Positions 17,501 through 24,535 of a DNA stretch of 64,000 nucleotides are shown piece by piece. Each line of letters opens with the position of its first letter. Position 1 is the first letter of the stretch. Below the pieces are notes generated by a model. That model ran no database searches, had not been told where the DNA came from, and was given only the letters and a program-made list of their open reading frames with translations. The position numbers and the translations under genes were made by a program. Origin of the DNA: Dorea formicigenerans. Its GTDB lineage: Bacteria; Bacillota; Clostridia; Lachnospirales; Lachnospiraceae. The stretch is from assembly GCF_025150245.1 (NCBI RefSeq), contig NZ_CP102279.1, forward strand, positions 609,001 through 673,000, read 5' to 3'.

Positions 17501-19396
17501 CGCCGGGTTCTGAACGCCAAGGAGACCACCCTGGCAGCTCAAAAACAGCAGGCGATCCGGGAAGCCTTTAGGGACTGGATCTGGAGAGACCCGGAGCGCC
17601 GCCAGACTTTGGTGCGCCAGTACAACGAAGAAATGAACTCTACCCGTCCCCGCGAGTATGATGGCAGCCATATCACTTTTGGGGGCATGAACCCGGCCAT
17701 TACCCTGCGGGAACACCAGAAAAGCGCCATCGCCCATGTGCTGTATGGAGGAAATACCCTGTTGGCACATGAAGTGGGCGCAGGCAAAACTTTTGAGATG
17801 GTAGCTGCTTCGATGGAAGCCAAACGCCTGGGCTTATGCCAGAAATCTCTCTTTGTTGTTCCAAACCATCTGACCGAGCAGTGGGCGTCGGAGTTTCTGC
17901 GTCTCTATCCTTCCGCCAATATCTTAGTCACCACAAAAAAGGACTTTGAGACTCATAACCGAAAGAAGTTCTGCGCTCGTATTGCGACGGGTGATTATGA
18001 TGCCATCATCATGGGACACAGCCAGTTTGAGCGTATCCCCATCAGCCGGGAGCGTCAGGAACGGCTTCTCTATGAACAGATCGACGAGATCACTGAGGGG
18101 ATTGCAGAGGTACAGGCCAGTGGCGGAGAGCGTTTTACCGTCAAGCAGCTGGAGCGTACCAGAAAGTCTCTGGAAGCCAGACTGGAAAAGCTGCAAGCCG
18201 AGGGACGAAAAGACGATGTGGTAACCTTCGAGCAGCTGGGTGTGGATCGGCTGTTTGTGGACGAGGCCCATAACTATAAAAACCTGTTTCTATACACAAA
18301 AATGCGGAATGTAGCAGGTTTATCCACATCGGACGCGCAGAAATCCTCCGATATGTTTGCCAAGTGCCGCTATATGGATGAGATCACCGGAAACCGTGGC
18401 GTGATTTTTGCCACCGGCACCCCGGTCAGCAACTCCATGACCGAGCTTTACACCATGCAGCGTTATCTTCAGTATGAACGCCTGCAAGAACTGAACATGA
18501 CCCACTTCGACTGTTGGGCTTCCCGATTTGGGGAGACCGTCACAGCATTGGAGCTGGCACCGGAAGGCACCGGCTACCGGGCAAGAACGAGATTCAGCAA
18601 GTTCTTTAACCTGCCGGAGCTGATGAACCTGTTCAAAGAAGTGGCCGACATTAAGACTGCCGATCAGCTGAACCTGCCCACCCCGGAGGTGGAATACCAC
18701 AACATCGTGGCGCAGCCTACCGAACATCAGCAGGAAATGGTCAAGACCCTTTCGGAGCGCGCATCGCTGGTACACAGCGGAACCGTTGACCCGTCCCAGG
18801 ACAATATGCTCAAGATTACCTCGGATGGCCGTAAGCTGGGCCTGGACCAGAGGATCGTCAACCAGATGCTGCCGGATGAACCTGGCACAAAGGTCAATCA
18901 GTGCGTGGACAACATCATGCAGATCTGGCGGGATGGCGAAGCTGACAAGCTGACCCAGCTGGTGTTCTGCGACATTTCTACACCGCAGGCAAAAGCTCTT
19001 GCAAGCAAAGCGGCGAAAACGCTGGATAATCCATTGCTTCACGCATTGGAAGGCGCTGTGCCTCTGCCGGAGCAGGAACCGGTCTTTACGGTATATGACG
19101 ATATTCGTCAGAAACTCATTGCTCAGGGAATGCCTGCCGACCAGATCGCTTTTATCCATGAAGCCAACACCGAAGTGCGGAAAAAGGAGTTGTTCTCTAA
19201 AGTCCGTACCGGTCAGGTGCGTGTCCTTTTGGGCAGCACCGCCAAGATGGGCGCAGGCACCAATGTGCAGGACCGTCTGGTGGCACTTCATGACCTGGAC
19301 TGTCCGTGGAGACCGGGAGATGTAGGACGGATTTTGCGGACATTCAAAATAAAAAAGAATGTGGAGGTAACAGACAATGGCAAAGACAATTTTTGA
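11522..19396 (+). CDS. Giant DNA methylase-helicase (SNF2-like), 5' part, interrupted by the tet(O) element
   Basis: The native frame runs from ATG 11522 (GAAAGGAGG upstream; ATG 11474 rejected) to GAT at 19319-19321. It then reads 25 foreign codons to 19396. The intact protein would have about 2927 residues. Blocks: an N-terminal polyvalent region; a hydrophilic linker (about 250-375) overlapped by a nested gene; an N6-adenine methylase core with N-V-P-F at about 1470; helicase Walker A H-E-V-G-A-G-K-T at about 2082; D-E-A-H at about 2246. The element enters right after W-R-P-G-D, so motif VI (Q-R-K-G-R-I-E-R-Q-G) is missing. The helicase half should be inactive while interrupted; the methylase could still fold. 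Confidence 0.85.
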   Translation: MPTKAELYAQMAEKVTTQLTGSWQEWAGFLTTASRLYKYPFHEQLMIYAQRPDATACAEYDLWNEKMGRYVRRGSKGIALVDDSGDRPRLRYVFDISDTGTREHSRTPWLWQLEERHLDSVQAMLERTYDVSGDDLAGQLTEVAGKLAEEYWTEHQQDFFYIVDGSFLEEYDEFNIGVQFKAAATVSITYALMSRCGLEPERYFDHEDFMAIFDFNTPATIGALGTAVSQINQQVLRQIGVTVRNAEREANQERSKQDEQSHDLYPERRLSDSRPEAEPAAGETPGQVRQDEENLPEGTPSHPLQPDVAEREAVPAPSGDRRDRPEQTGADDAPADEESGSHRGTESQRSHEVGGADEHLQSSGRGNPDGGAYQQLTLNLFLSEAEQIQSIDEAENVAHTSSAFSFAQNDIDHVLRLGGNTDRQRERVVAAFEKQKTTAEIAEILKTLYHGGNGLGSVSAWYAEDGIHLSHGKSVRYDRSAQVISWESAAERIGELLESGQFASNVELAEVAGYERSLLAEKLWYLYHDLSEDAREAGYLSCLSEIKGNGFPEETRHLMEQLSEPAFRQTLKEEYAAFWTAYQQDRDLLRFHYHRPREIWENLKDLDLPRRTFSSELSQVPTVQHFITEDEIDAAMTGGSSFAGGKGRIYAFFMENHTDKEKVRFLKDEYGIGGRSHALSGATHSGEDHDGKGLHYKKQDCPDVHLNWEKVAKRITSLVQKGRYLTEQEQAQYDKIQAEQELAEEDAIQAQQPEVEKETPKPTLREQFEQYKTVVTAAISEDAAYRNACGHSDRENAVIEGNAAVRRAVLGSKDMELIRLYSDVPEFRQRLHREVIDETYPKLHELLRPLSQEDIDTAICAWNGNIESKHAVVRYMKDHAREKDTAAWLAQEYSGSNIPFVVRAGSPEETQLPWPKVQRRLAQLIQEDRFYTEEEQERFDNIDPIAIREALEERGIVNGQVADPEKLDNDPFIQQVVSDVGQIADAETEQTSKVSISDEEYDAVRRPIPQRTSYDPAAPVYAVGDTVYIEDDAYQITELREDTVQLLPTGMVYPIYRAERKEQFEQLLRADRRNAYYTEFLPIDPDKADQDLRDVLAHGLMDEADKKQIFTLLQSGRSNSEIAYWLSRAYSGEIETLNLETGDIADYRTTAQGIELEVMDAEEKRLAMLYFRWDEVAPLLRGMYARQQDGFGQEQPQPTTESPTFHSETMAVYPGDKNHLPYDVVVEQLHIEEPEPPAPVTEPEKTFEEVLDEHPVSIQVNGQWQTFPNAKAAEEASYEEYKANLRRNAKNFRITDEHLGEGGPKAKFQANVNAIRLLKELEAAGQQASPEQQEVLSRYVGWGGLSDAFDLEKPVWALEYAQLKELLTPEEYAAARSSTLNAHYTSPTVIQAIYEAVDRMGFETGNILEPSMGVGNFFGMLPEKMRNSRLYGVELDPVSGRIAKQLYPKADITVGGFETTDRRDFFDLAIGNVPFGQYQVNDKAYNKLNFSIHNYFFAKALDQVRPGGVVAFVTSRYTMDAKDSTVRRYLAQRAELLGAIRLPNDAFKKNAGAEVVSDIIFLQKRDRPLDIVPEWTQTGQTEDGFAINRYFIDHPEMVLGRQEPVSTAHGMDYTVNPIEGLELSDQLHDAVKYIHGTYQEAELPELGEGEAIDTSIPADPNVKNYSYAIVDGQVYYRENSRMVRPDLNATAEARVKGLVGLRDCVQELIDLQMDAAVPDSTIREKQSELNQLYDSFSAKYGLINDRANRLAYADDSSYYLLCALEVIDEDGKLERKADMFTKRTIKPHQAVAVVDTASEALAVSISEKACVDMDYMSQLTGKTKEALAGELQGVIFRVPGQLEQDGTPHYVTADEYLSGNVRRKLRQAQRAAQQDPVYAVNVEALTAAQPKDLDASEIEVRLGATWIDKEYIQQFMYETFNTPFYLQRSIGVNYSSFTAEWQIKGKSSVSYNDVAAYTTYGTSRANAYKILEDSLNLRDVRIYDTIEDADGKERRVLNAKETTLAAQKQQAIREAFRDWIWRDPERRQTLVRQYNEEMNSTRPREYDGSHITFGGMNPAITLREHQKSAIAHVLYGGNTLLAHEVGAGKTFEMVAASMEAKRLGLCQKSLFVVPNHLTEQWASEFLRLYPSANILVTTKKDFETHNRKKFCARIATGDYDAIIMGHSQFERIPISRERQERLLYEQIDEITEGIAEVQASGGERFTVKQLERTRKSLEARLEKLQAEGRKDDVVTFEQLGVDRLFVDEAHNYKNLFLYTKMRNVAGLSTSDAQKSSDMFAKCRYMDEITGNRGVIFATGTPVSNSMTELYTMQRYLQYERLQELNMTHFDCWASRFGETVTALELAPEGTGYRARTRFSKFFNLPELMNLFKEVADIKTADQLNLPTPEVEYHNIVAQPTEHQQEMVKTLSERASLVHSGTVDPSQDNMLKITSDGRKLGLDQRIVNQMLPDEPGTKVNQCVDNIMQIWRDGEADKLTQLVFCDISTPQAKALASKAAKTLDNPLLHALEGAVPLPEQEPVFTVYDDIRQKLIAQGMPADQIAFIHEANTEVRKKELFSKVRTGQVRVLLGSTAKMGAGTNVQDRLVALHDLDCPWRPGDVGRILRTFKIKKNVEVTDNGKDNF
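12294..12650 (+). CDS. tnpV: TnpV-type protein nested in another frame of the helicase gene
   Basis: ATG 12294 follows AAAGGAG (12279-12285) by eight bases and opens a 118-residue frame. It contains I-Q-N-G-D-Y-L-I-P-D-L, K-P-L-G-K-Y-G-R-M-R and an L-N/E-x-x-K-A-Q-A-E-E-I helix, the TnpV pattern, and it resembles the TnpV at 19377. It lies wholly within the helicase gene in another frame. There the helicase frame encodes a disordered linker rich in E, G, P, R and S, with no recognisable fold. That is the expected signature of overprinting: the ordered protein is constrained and the linker tolerates the other frame. Its role is unknown. Confidence 0.7.
   Translation: MNNPMTYIQNGDYLIPDLKLSQQPEKPLGKYGRMRKTYLKEHRPILYNQMLLSEKLYPHLLEIDETAQSRLEQMMPQLTKKAGATEELKASDPMKWVGLMNTCKAQAEEILMAELINS
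19319..19350 (+). other. Left attachment end of the tet(O) element
   Basis: GAT then GTAGGACGGA and TTTTGCGGACATTCAA. The second part is found inverted at the right end. In the circular form the TGTAG at the start of this end supplies ATG-TAG that terminates the recombinase gene. Confidence 0.75.
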
Positions 19397-19751
19397 GGAA
19401 ATGGGCGGCAAATACGAAAGGCAAGGCGATTATTTAATACCGTGCTTAACTGTACCCGCCGAAGAAGAACAGCCGATAGGCATCTGGGGACAGCGGCATT
19501 TGGATTATCTGAAGCATCACTGCAAAGTTACATACACCAATCTTCTTACAAGCGGCAGACTTAACGCTTACCTTGCCGACATTGACAGACAGGCACAGGA
19601 ACGCTTTGAAAGGCTCATAGAGGGTATGAAACAGGCACAGGGCATAACGGAACAGCTAAAGGCAGAAAACGCCTTAGAATGGACAGGATGCCTCAATAAC
19701 ATAAGGGCTTGTGCGAGGGAGATTGTGGAAAAGGAAATTATTTTTGCATAA
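19377..19751 (+). CDS. tnpV: TnpV-type transposon protein
   Basis: The 124-residue protein carries Y-x-R-Q-G-D-Y-L-I-P near the N-terminus and A-L-E-W-T-G-C-L-N-N-I-R-A-C-A-R-E-I near the C-terminus, the TnpV family pattern known from Tn4451-type elements. Function is unknown. GGAGGT lies nine to ten bases before ATG 19377. It is the first gene at the left end, and its ribosome site sits within 60 bases of the attachment end. In a circle it would lie directly downstream of the recombinase gene. Confidence 0.7.
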   Translation: MAKTIFEEMGGKYERQGDYLIPCLTVPAEEEQPIGIWGQRHLDYLKHHCKVTYTNLLTSGRLNAYLADIDRQAQERFERLIEGMKQAQGITEQLKAENALEWTGCLNNIRACAREIVEKEIIFA

Positions 19752-19808
19752 ACAGATGATTAGTGGCAGGGGGAAATCCTGCCGCTTTTTCTGCTTTAGT
19801 TTGTCAGC

Positions 19809-19837
19809 TTGACAAATAAAGGGTTAAGGAATATAAT
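19809..19837 (+). promoter_or_regulatory. Promoter of the tet(O) leader
   Basis: Consensus TTGACA at 19809-19814, a 17-base spacer and TATAAT at 19832-19837. It faces the leader peptide and tet(O). Confidence 0.85.
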
Positions 19838-19869
19838 TAGATTCAGTATTATACAAGGAGTTAATAAAT

Positions 19870-19893
19870 ATGCGGCAAGGTATTCTTAAATAA
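19870..19893 (+). CDS. tet(O) leader peptide (MRQGILK)
   Basis: A seven-codon frame with AAGGAG ten bases upstream lies between the promoter and the terminator before tet(O). Its sequence GGTATTCTTAAA can pair with TTTAAGAATACTT further downstream. Slow translation, as caused by tetracycline, could therefore change the fold of the leader. This mirrors the leader-attenuation arrangement described for ribosomal-protection tet genes. Confidence 0.6.
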   Translation: MRQGILK

Positions 19894-20047
19894 ACTGTCA
19901 ATTTGATAGTGGGAACAAAAAGTAGCAGTCCCGTTTCACTTTTAATATGGGGCTTAGTTTTTTGTACCCAGTTTAAGAATACTTTTATCATGTAATTTTA
20001 TATGCCCGAAAACATATAAGTGTTTTGGGGCTATTGGAGTTATTTAC

Positions 20048-20082
20048 CCAGTGATAGGAGTATTTATCACTGGGTATTTTTA
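20048..20082 (+). terminator. Attenuator terminator in the tet(O) leader
   Basis: CCCAGTGATA and its partner TATCACTGGG form a strong stem followed by TATTTTTA, about 36 bases before ATG 20118. It lies inside the leader, so it would stop transcription unless an alternative fold forms. Confidence 0.75.
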
Positions 20083-20117
20083 TGCCCTTTTTTGGGTGTT
20101 GATAGGAGGAAAATCAC

Positions 20118-22037
20118 ATGAAAATAATTAACTTAGGCATTCTGGCTCACGTTGACGCAGGAAAGACAACATTAACGGAGAGTTTATTGTATACCAGTGG
20201 TGCAATTGCAGAACCAGGGAGCGTAGATAAAGGCACAACAAGGACAGATACAATGAATTTGGAGCGTCAAAGGGGAATCACTATCCAGACAGCAGTGACA
20301 TCTTTTCAGTGGGAGGATGTAAAAGTCAACATTATAGATACGCCAGGCCATATGGATTTTTTGGCGGAAGTATACCGTTCTTTATCCGTATTAGACGGAG
20401 CAGTATTATTAGTTTCTGCAAAGGATGGCATACAGGCACAGACCCGTATACTGTTTCATGCACTACAGACAATGAAGATTCCGACAATTTTTTTCATCAA
20501 TAAAATTGACCAAGAGGGGATTGATTTGCCAATGGTATATCAAGAAATGAAAGCAAAGCTTTCTTCGGAAATTATAGTGAAGCAAAAGGTTGGGCAGCAT
20601 CCCCATATAAATGTAACGGACAATGACGATATGGAACAGTGGGATGCGGTAATTATGGGAAACGATGAACTATTAGAGAAATATATGTCAGGGAAACCGT
20701 TTAAAATGTCAGAACTGGAACAGGAAGAAAACAGGAGATTCCAAAACGGAACGTTATTTCCCGTTTATCACGGAAGTGCTAAAAACAATCTGGGGATTCG
20801 GCAGCTTATAGAAGTGATTGCCAGTAAGTTTTATTCATCAACGCCTGAAGGTCAATCTGAACTATGCGGGCAGGTTTTTAAGATTGAATATTCAGAGAAA
20901 AGGCGGCGTTTTGTTTATGTGCGTATATATAGCGGAACATTGCATTTGAGGGATGTTATTAAAATATCTGAAAAAGAGAAAATAAAAATCACAGAGATGT
21001 GTGTTCCGACAAACGGTGAATTATATTCATCCGATACAGCCTGCTCTGGTGATATTGTAATTTTACCAAATGATGTTTTGCAGCTAAACAGTATTTTGGG
21101 GAACGAAATGCTGTTGCCGCAGAGAAAATTTATTGAAAATCCTCTCCCTATGCTCCAAACAACGATTGCAGTAAAGAAATCTGAACAGCGGGAAATATTG
21201 CTTGGGGCACTTACAGAAATTTCAGATGGCGACCCTCTTTTAAAATATTATGTGGATACTACAACGCATGAGATTATACTTTCTTTTTTGGGGAATGTGC
21301 AGATGGAAGTCATTTGTGCCATCCTTGAGGAAAAATACCATGTGGAGGCAGAAATAAAAGAGCCTACTGTTATATATATGGAAAGACCGCTTAGAAAAGC
21401 AGAATATACCATCCACATAGAAGTCCCGCCAAATCCTTTCTGGGCTTCTGTCGGGTTGTCCATAGAGCCGCTCCCTATTGGAAGCGGAGTGCAGTATGAA
21501 AGCAGAGTTTCACTTGGATATTTAAACCAATCGTTCCAAAATGCGGTTATGGAGGGGGTTCTTTATGGCTGCGAGCAGGGGCTGTATGGATGGAAAGTGA
21601 CAGACTGTAAAATCTGTTTTGAATATGGATTGTATTATAGTCCTGTAAGTACCCCCGCAGACTTTCGGCTGCTTTCCCCTATCGTATTGGAGCAGGCTTT
21701 AAAAAAAGCAGGGACAGAACTATTAGAGCCATATCTCCACTTTGAAATTTATGCACCGCAGGAATATCTCTCACGGGCGTATCATGATGCCCCAAGGTAT
21801 TGTGCAGATATTGTAAGTACTCAGGTAAAGAATGACGAGGTCATTCTGAAAGGAGAAATCCCTGCCAGATGTATTCAAGAATACAGGAACGATTTAACTT
21901 ATTTCACAAATGGGCAGGGAGTCTGCTTGACAGAGTTAAAAGGATACCAGCCAGCTATTGGTAAATTTATTTGCCAACCCCGCCGCCCGAATAGCCGTAT
22001 AGATAAGGTTCGGCATATGTTCCACAAGTTAGCTTAA
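20118..22037 (+). CDS. tet(O): Tetracycline resistance ribosomal protection protein Tet(O)
   Basis: The 639-residue protein is a translation GTPase related to EF-G that binds the ribosome and releases tetracycline. Motifs: G1 A-H-V-D-A-G-K-T-T at residues 10-18, G3 D-T-P-G-H, G4 N-K-I-D. The length and the sequence read as Tet(O) essentially throughout, judged from memory of that protein. Mosaic Tet(O/32/O) or Tet(O/W) variants exist, and an alignment would be needed to exclude a mosaic. AGGAGG precedes ATG 20118. The gene is AT-rich relative to the ICE backbone and lies behind a promoter, leader peptide and attenuator; a KTR protein gene follows. Confidence 0.95.
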   Translation: MKIINLGILAHVDAGKTTLTESLLYTSGAIAEPGSVDKGTTRTDTMNLERQRGITIQTAVTSFQWEDVKVNIIDTPGHMDFLAEVYRSLSVLDGAVLLVSAKDGIQAQTRILFHALQTMKIPTIFFINKIDQEGIDLPMVYQEMKAKLSSEIIVKQKVGQHPHINVTDNDDMEQWDAVIMGNDELLEKYMSGKPFKMSELEQEENRRFQNGTLFPVYHGSAKNNLGIRQLIEVIASKFYSSTPEGQSELCGQVFKIEYSEKRRRFVYVRIYSGTLHLRDVIKISEKEKIKITEMCVPTNGELYSSDTACSGDIVILPNDVLQLNSILGNEMLLPQRKFIENPLPMLQTTIAVKKSEQREILLGALTEISDGDPLLKYYVDTTTHEIILSFLGNVQMEVICAILEEKYHVEAEIKEPTVIYMERPLRKAEYTIHIEVPPNPFWASVGLSIEPLPIGSGVQYESRVSLGYLNQSFQNAVMEGVLYGCEQGLYGWKVTDCKICFEYGLYYSPVSTPADFRLLSPIVLEQALKKAGTELLEPYLHFEIYAPQEYLSRAYHDAPRYCADIVSTQVKNDEVILKGEIPARCIQEYRNDLTYFTNGQGVCLTELKGYQPAIGKFICQPRRPNSRIDKVRHMFHKLA

Positions 22038-22088
22038 CAGCTTGCAAAAGTCATATAAAATGAGATTTGAAAGGATTAGAGACTAATT

Positions 22089-22262
22089 ATGATGAAATGC
22101 GAATGGATATTGTGTCCTGTTTGTGGGAGCAAAACCCGTAATAAAATTAGGAAGGACACTGTTTTGGAGAATTATCCCCTTTATTGTCCAAAATGCAGAC
22201 AAGAAAGCTTGATTAAAGTTGACAACTTGAAGATAACTGTCATCAAAGAGCCAGACGCTTAA
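22089..22262 (+). CDS. Cysteine-rich KTR-type small protein
   Basis: The 57-residue protein has two CxxC-like knuckles: C-P-V-C-G-S-K-T-R-N near the start and C-P-K-C-R at about residue 34. It ends T-V-I-K-E-P-D-A, matching the cysteine-rich KTR family commonly found after tet genes in Firmicutes. It probably binds zinc; function is unknown. Two ATGs in a row (22089, 22092) are both possible starts. Confidence 0.75.
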   Translation: MMKCEWILCPVCGSKTRNKIRKDTVLENYPLYCPKCRQESLIKVDNLKITVIKEPDA

Positions 22263-22751
22263 GACGCAGAGCCGATGAAATTGTGGAACAATTCACGAAT
22301 CATCGGCTCTTTTTGTTTCGTATTTGAAAGAACAAACTCACCAAATAAAAAAAACGATATTCGGGTGGGTTATTTTGTTATACCCTAAATTACCCTCTGA
22401 ATTTGTTTTTAAATTTGGAGGGATTTTTTTATGTTCTTTTTTCGGGCGGTTATTCATCTGCTCATACGAAGTAAAATTTATCAATACATAGCATATCAGA
22501 GAATGGCAGGAAACCAGTTAAAAAAATTTCTGCCAGTGCAGCGGTACTTCTCACCTTGAAAGTGGAAGTACAATCTCCATACAACAGAATTTGTATTTCC
22601 CATAACCGTGAAGGTCACAGAGCCTTTGCGGTTTTTCTTTTGTCGTTTTTTGTTGGAAAGTGCCGCAGGGCTGTTTCTGGTGTGCGTTGCCGCTCCCCGC
22701 CTCTCCATCTGGATTTTTACATTTCAAAAATTCAGATTGGAGGTATTAGCG
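22263..22751 (+). promoter_or_regulatory. Intergenic leader with three successive terminator-like hairpins
   Basis: No gene is seen. Three hairpins followed by T runs are present: AGAGCCGATGA/TCATCGGCTCT at about 22268-22315, CCCTCTGAATTT/AAATTTGGAGGG with ATTTTTTT at 22393-22430, and AACCGTGAAGG/CCTTTGCGGTT with TTTCTTTT at 22604-22640. The first ends the tet(O)-KTR transcript. The other two lie in what would be the leader of the sigma-like gene and could act as attenuators. Reading frames crossing this stretch look spurious. Confidence 0.55.
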
Positions 22752-23261
22752 GTGAAATACGCACCAAGAAAAGTATATATCAAAGAAAGCGGCGGCTATG
22801 TGGAACTGTCCTATACGGATTTCTGCCGCCGCAGGCAAGCCGACAAGGGATATATGGACAAGCTGTTTATCCCCGTCCAAGGTTGTCTGCTTGAAGTCGT
22901 AAGGGAGCAATATGCGGACTTCTACCGTGACAGGGAGCGGTGGCGTTACCTGCAAAAATTAGATGCGAGGAACAGCCTGCTATCTCTGGACGGATTTACG
23001 GACAGCGAGGGGAATCCTCTGGACTTTATCGCTGATGAAGCGGCGGACATTGCGGAAACCGTTGTCAATGCTGTTATGGTGGACAGGCTGAAAGCCGCCC
23101 TGCCTTTGTTGTCGGATAGTGAGCAGGAGTTGATACAGGCAATCTTTTTTGACGGACTTTCCGAGCGTGAAGTCGGGGCGAGGTTAGGCATAACCCAGAG
23201 CGTTGTGAACAAACGCAAAGCCAGAATCCTAAGAAAACTAAGAAAGATAATAGAAAATTAA
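22752..23261 (+). CDS. Sigma-70-like / HTH regulator 1 of the tet(O) element
   Basis: The 169-residue protein ends in a region-4-like helix-turn-helix: L-S-D-S-E-Q-E-L-I-Q-A-I-F-F-D-G-L-S-E-R-E-V-G-A-R-L-G-I-T-Q, split here only for description. A basic R-K-A-R-I-L-R-K-L-R tail follows. GTG 22752 is taken because GGAGG lies about eight bases upstream; the frame is open further 5' but crosses terminator hairpins. It is the first of three tandem genes of this type, which presumably control the transfer genes, as similar small sigma-like factors do in Tn916 relatives. Confidence 0.7.
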   Translation: MKYAPRKVYIKESGGYVELSYTDFCRRRQADKGYMDKLFIPVQGCLLEVVREQYADFYRDRERWRYLQKLDARNSLLSLDGFTDSEGNPLDFIADEAADIAETVVNAVMVDRLKAALPLLSDSEQELIQAIFFDGLSEREVGARLGITQSVVNKRKARILRKLRKIIEN

Positions 23262-23355
23262 AATTTAAGGCGTTCAGCCCCCTTGTTTTTTCCTTTGGGA
23301 AAATGAGGGGGCTTTTCTCTGCCCTCTCAATCAATTCTGATTGGAGGAAGAAAGA

Positions 23356-23781
23356 ATGGCATACAACCACGGACGGGAGGACAGGAAATGGCGTATCTGG
23401 AAAGAAGCGGAGGAAAAGCTGCTGCGTGAGTGCGGCGTTGATGAAGTGACCATTGAGCAGATACGCATAGCGGACAGGGCAGACTTCAATTCCAACAGGC
23501 GGTTTTACCGATGGACGAATGACGTTGCGGAATACCTTGAGGACATGGCAGACAGGGAGCGGCAAGCGGAGGTGAATACAGTTGCGGAGTTACTGGACGA
23601 GATTGAGAGCGAAAATCTCTATCAAGTATTAGTCACGGTGGACGGGCGTACCTTGAAAATCGTCCTGCTGAAAATGCAGGGGTATTCCACAAAGGAGATT
23701 GCCCCACTTGTGCATTTGACGACTGGTGCCATCTATGCGAGGTTAGACCATCTGCGGAAGAAGCTTCGGAAAATTTTGTAA
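23356..23781 (+). CDS. Sigma-70-like / HTH protein 2
   Basis: The 141-residue protein starts MAYNHGRED and ends in a C-terminal helix-turn-helix (G-Y-S-T-K-E-I-A-P-L-V-H-L-T-T-G-A-I-Y), followed by basic R-K-K-L-R-K-I-L. Only the region-4-like part is recognisable; the promoter -10-binding region is not obvious. ATG 23356 follows GGAGGAAGAAAG. It lies 94 bases after the first sigma-like gene, with a CCCCCTTG...AATGAGGGGGC hairpin between them. Confidence 0.65.
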   Translation: MAYNHGREDRKWRIWKEAEEKLLRECGVDEVTIEQIRIADRADFNSNRRFYRWTNDVAEYLEDMADRERQAEVNTVAELLDEIESENLYQVLVTVDGRTLKIVLLKMQGYSTKEIAPLVHLTTGAIYARLDHLRKKLRKIL

Positions 23782-23864
23782 GCGTCTAATACATCCCATT
23801 ATTCTGCGGGCTACTGGGTGGGGAGTGGAATCTCCCCGCTTATTTTTGGCAGGAGGAAAACGGG

Positions 23865-24338
23865 ATGGCATATAAAGCTAAGGCGTACACGCTTCGGGAG
23901 GAATCCACGGAAAGCGGTATAAGGTATTTTATCAGTTTTAAGGACGGGCAGGGGGAACACCACGAACTGGAAGTATCCGAGCAGTTATTCTTTGAATTTC
24001 GGCAGATGGAACGCAGGAACAGGAATCTTCTCCAATGGGACGAGCGGCACAGGGAGTTTTCGGAAGTATGGGACGAAACGCTGAACAGGCGGGCGTTAAA
24101 GCTGCCTAAGAGCATTGAGGAACAAATGATTGAAGCAGAACGGGCGGAACTGCTCTGTAAGGCGGTTGACAGACTGCCAGAGATACAAAGGCGACGTTTC
24201 CTGCTCTACTACGAGTATGAGTTCAATTTTTACCAAATCGCCGCTATGGAGCATTGCACCGCTTCTGCAATACAGAAATCCGTTGCTGTTGCAAAGAAGA
24301 AAGTAAAAGCGGAAATGAGGAAATATCTCCAACCATGA
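23865..24338 (+). CDS. Sigma-70-like / HTH protein 3
   Basis: The 157-residue protein has an N-terminal mixed strand-helix part and a C-terminal L-P-E-I-Q-R-R-R-F-L-L-Y-Y-E-Y-E segment, followed by an F-Y-Q-I-A-A-M-E-H-C-T helix-turn-helix with a K-rich tail. This is the arrangement of ECF-like sigma region 4. GGAGGAAAACGGG precedes ATG 23865. The gene layout with two similar genes upstream suggests duplication and divergence within the element. Confidence 0.7.
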   Translation: MAYKAKAYTLREESTESGIRYFISFKDGQGEHHELEVSEQLFFEFRQMERRNRNLLQWDERHREFSEVWDETLNRRALKLPKSIEEQMIEAERAELLCKAVDRLPEIQRRRFLLYYEYEFNFYQIAAMEHCTASAIQKSVAVAKKKVKAEMRKYLQP

Positions 24339-24449
24339 CCGACACCGCCCGAAAAAGAAATCTGTTTTTTATTTGTGTGGGATTGGCGGTATTACATACT
24401 CTCACTTTTTTCGTGGGAGTAAATCTATTTTTAAGGAGGTCAACGCCTA

Positions 24450-24535
24450 TGTGCAACAAAAACAAGATAACTGCCCGAAAGGAGGAAACCCATGCAGAAG
24501 TTACAGACAGTCAACGCCGAAACGCTCCTTTATGA
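24450..24535 (+). CDS. Possible 28-residue peptide gene upstream of the ATPase
   Basis: ATG 24450 follows AAGGAGG by about ten bases and encodes MCNKNKITARKEE and so on. It overlaps the start of the ATPase gene, whose own AAAGGAGG lies inside it. A longer in-frame start at 24335 would add a hydrophobic segment. The ribosome site is convincing, but the peptide is not recognised; it may serve mainly for translational coupling. Confidence 0.35.

Noticed and set aside
20118-22037. Mosaic tet gene such as tet(O/32/O)
   Set aside because: The protein reads as Tet(O) throughout as far as memory allows; only a nucleotide alignment could show mosaic segments.
22556-22751. Longer starts of the first sigma-like gene and an overlapping frame
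   Set aside because: They run through terminator-like hairpins; GTG 22752 with GGAGG fits better.
24335-24449. Longer start for the small peptide before the ATPase
   Set aside because: It would add a hydrophobic segment but has no ribosome site of its own and overlaps the third sigma-like gene.
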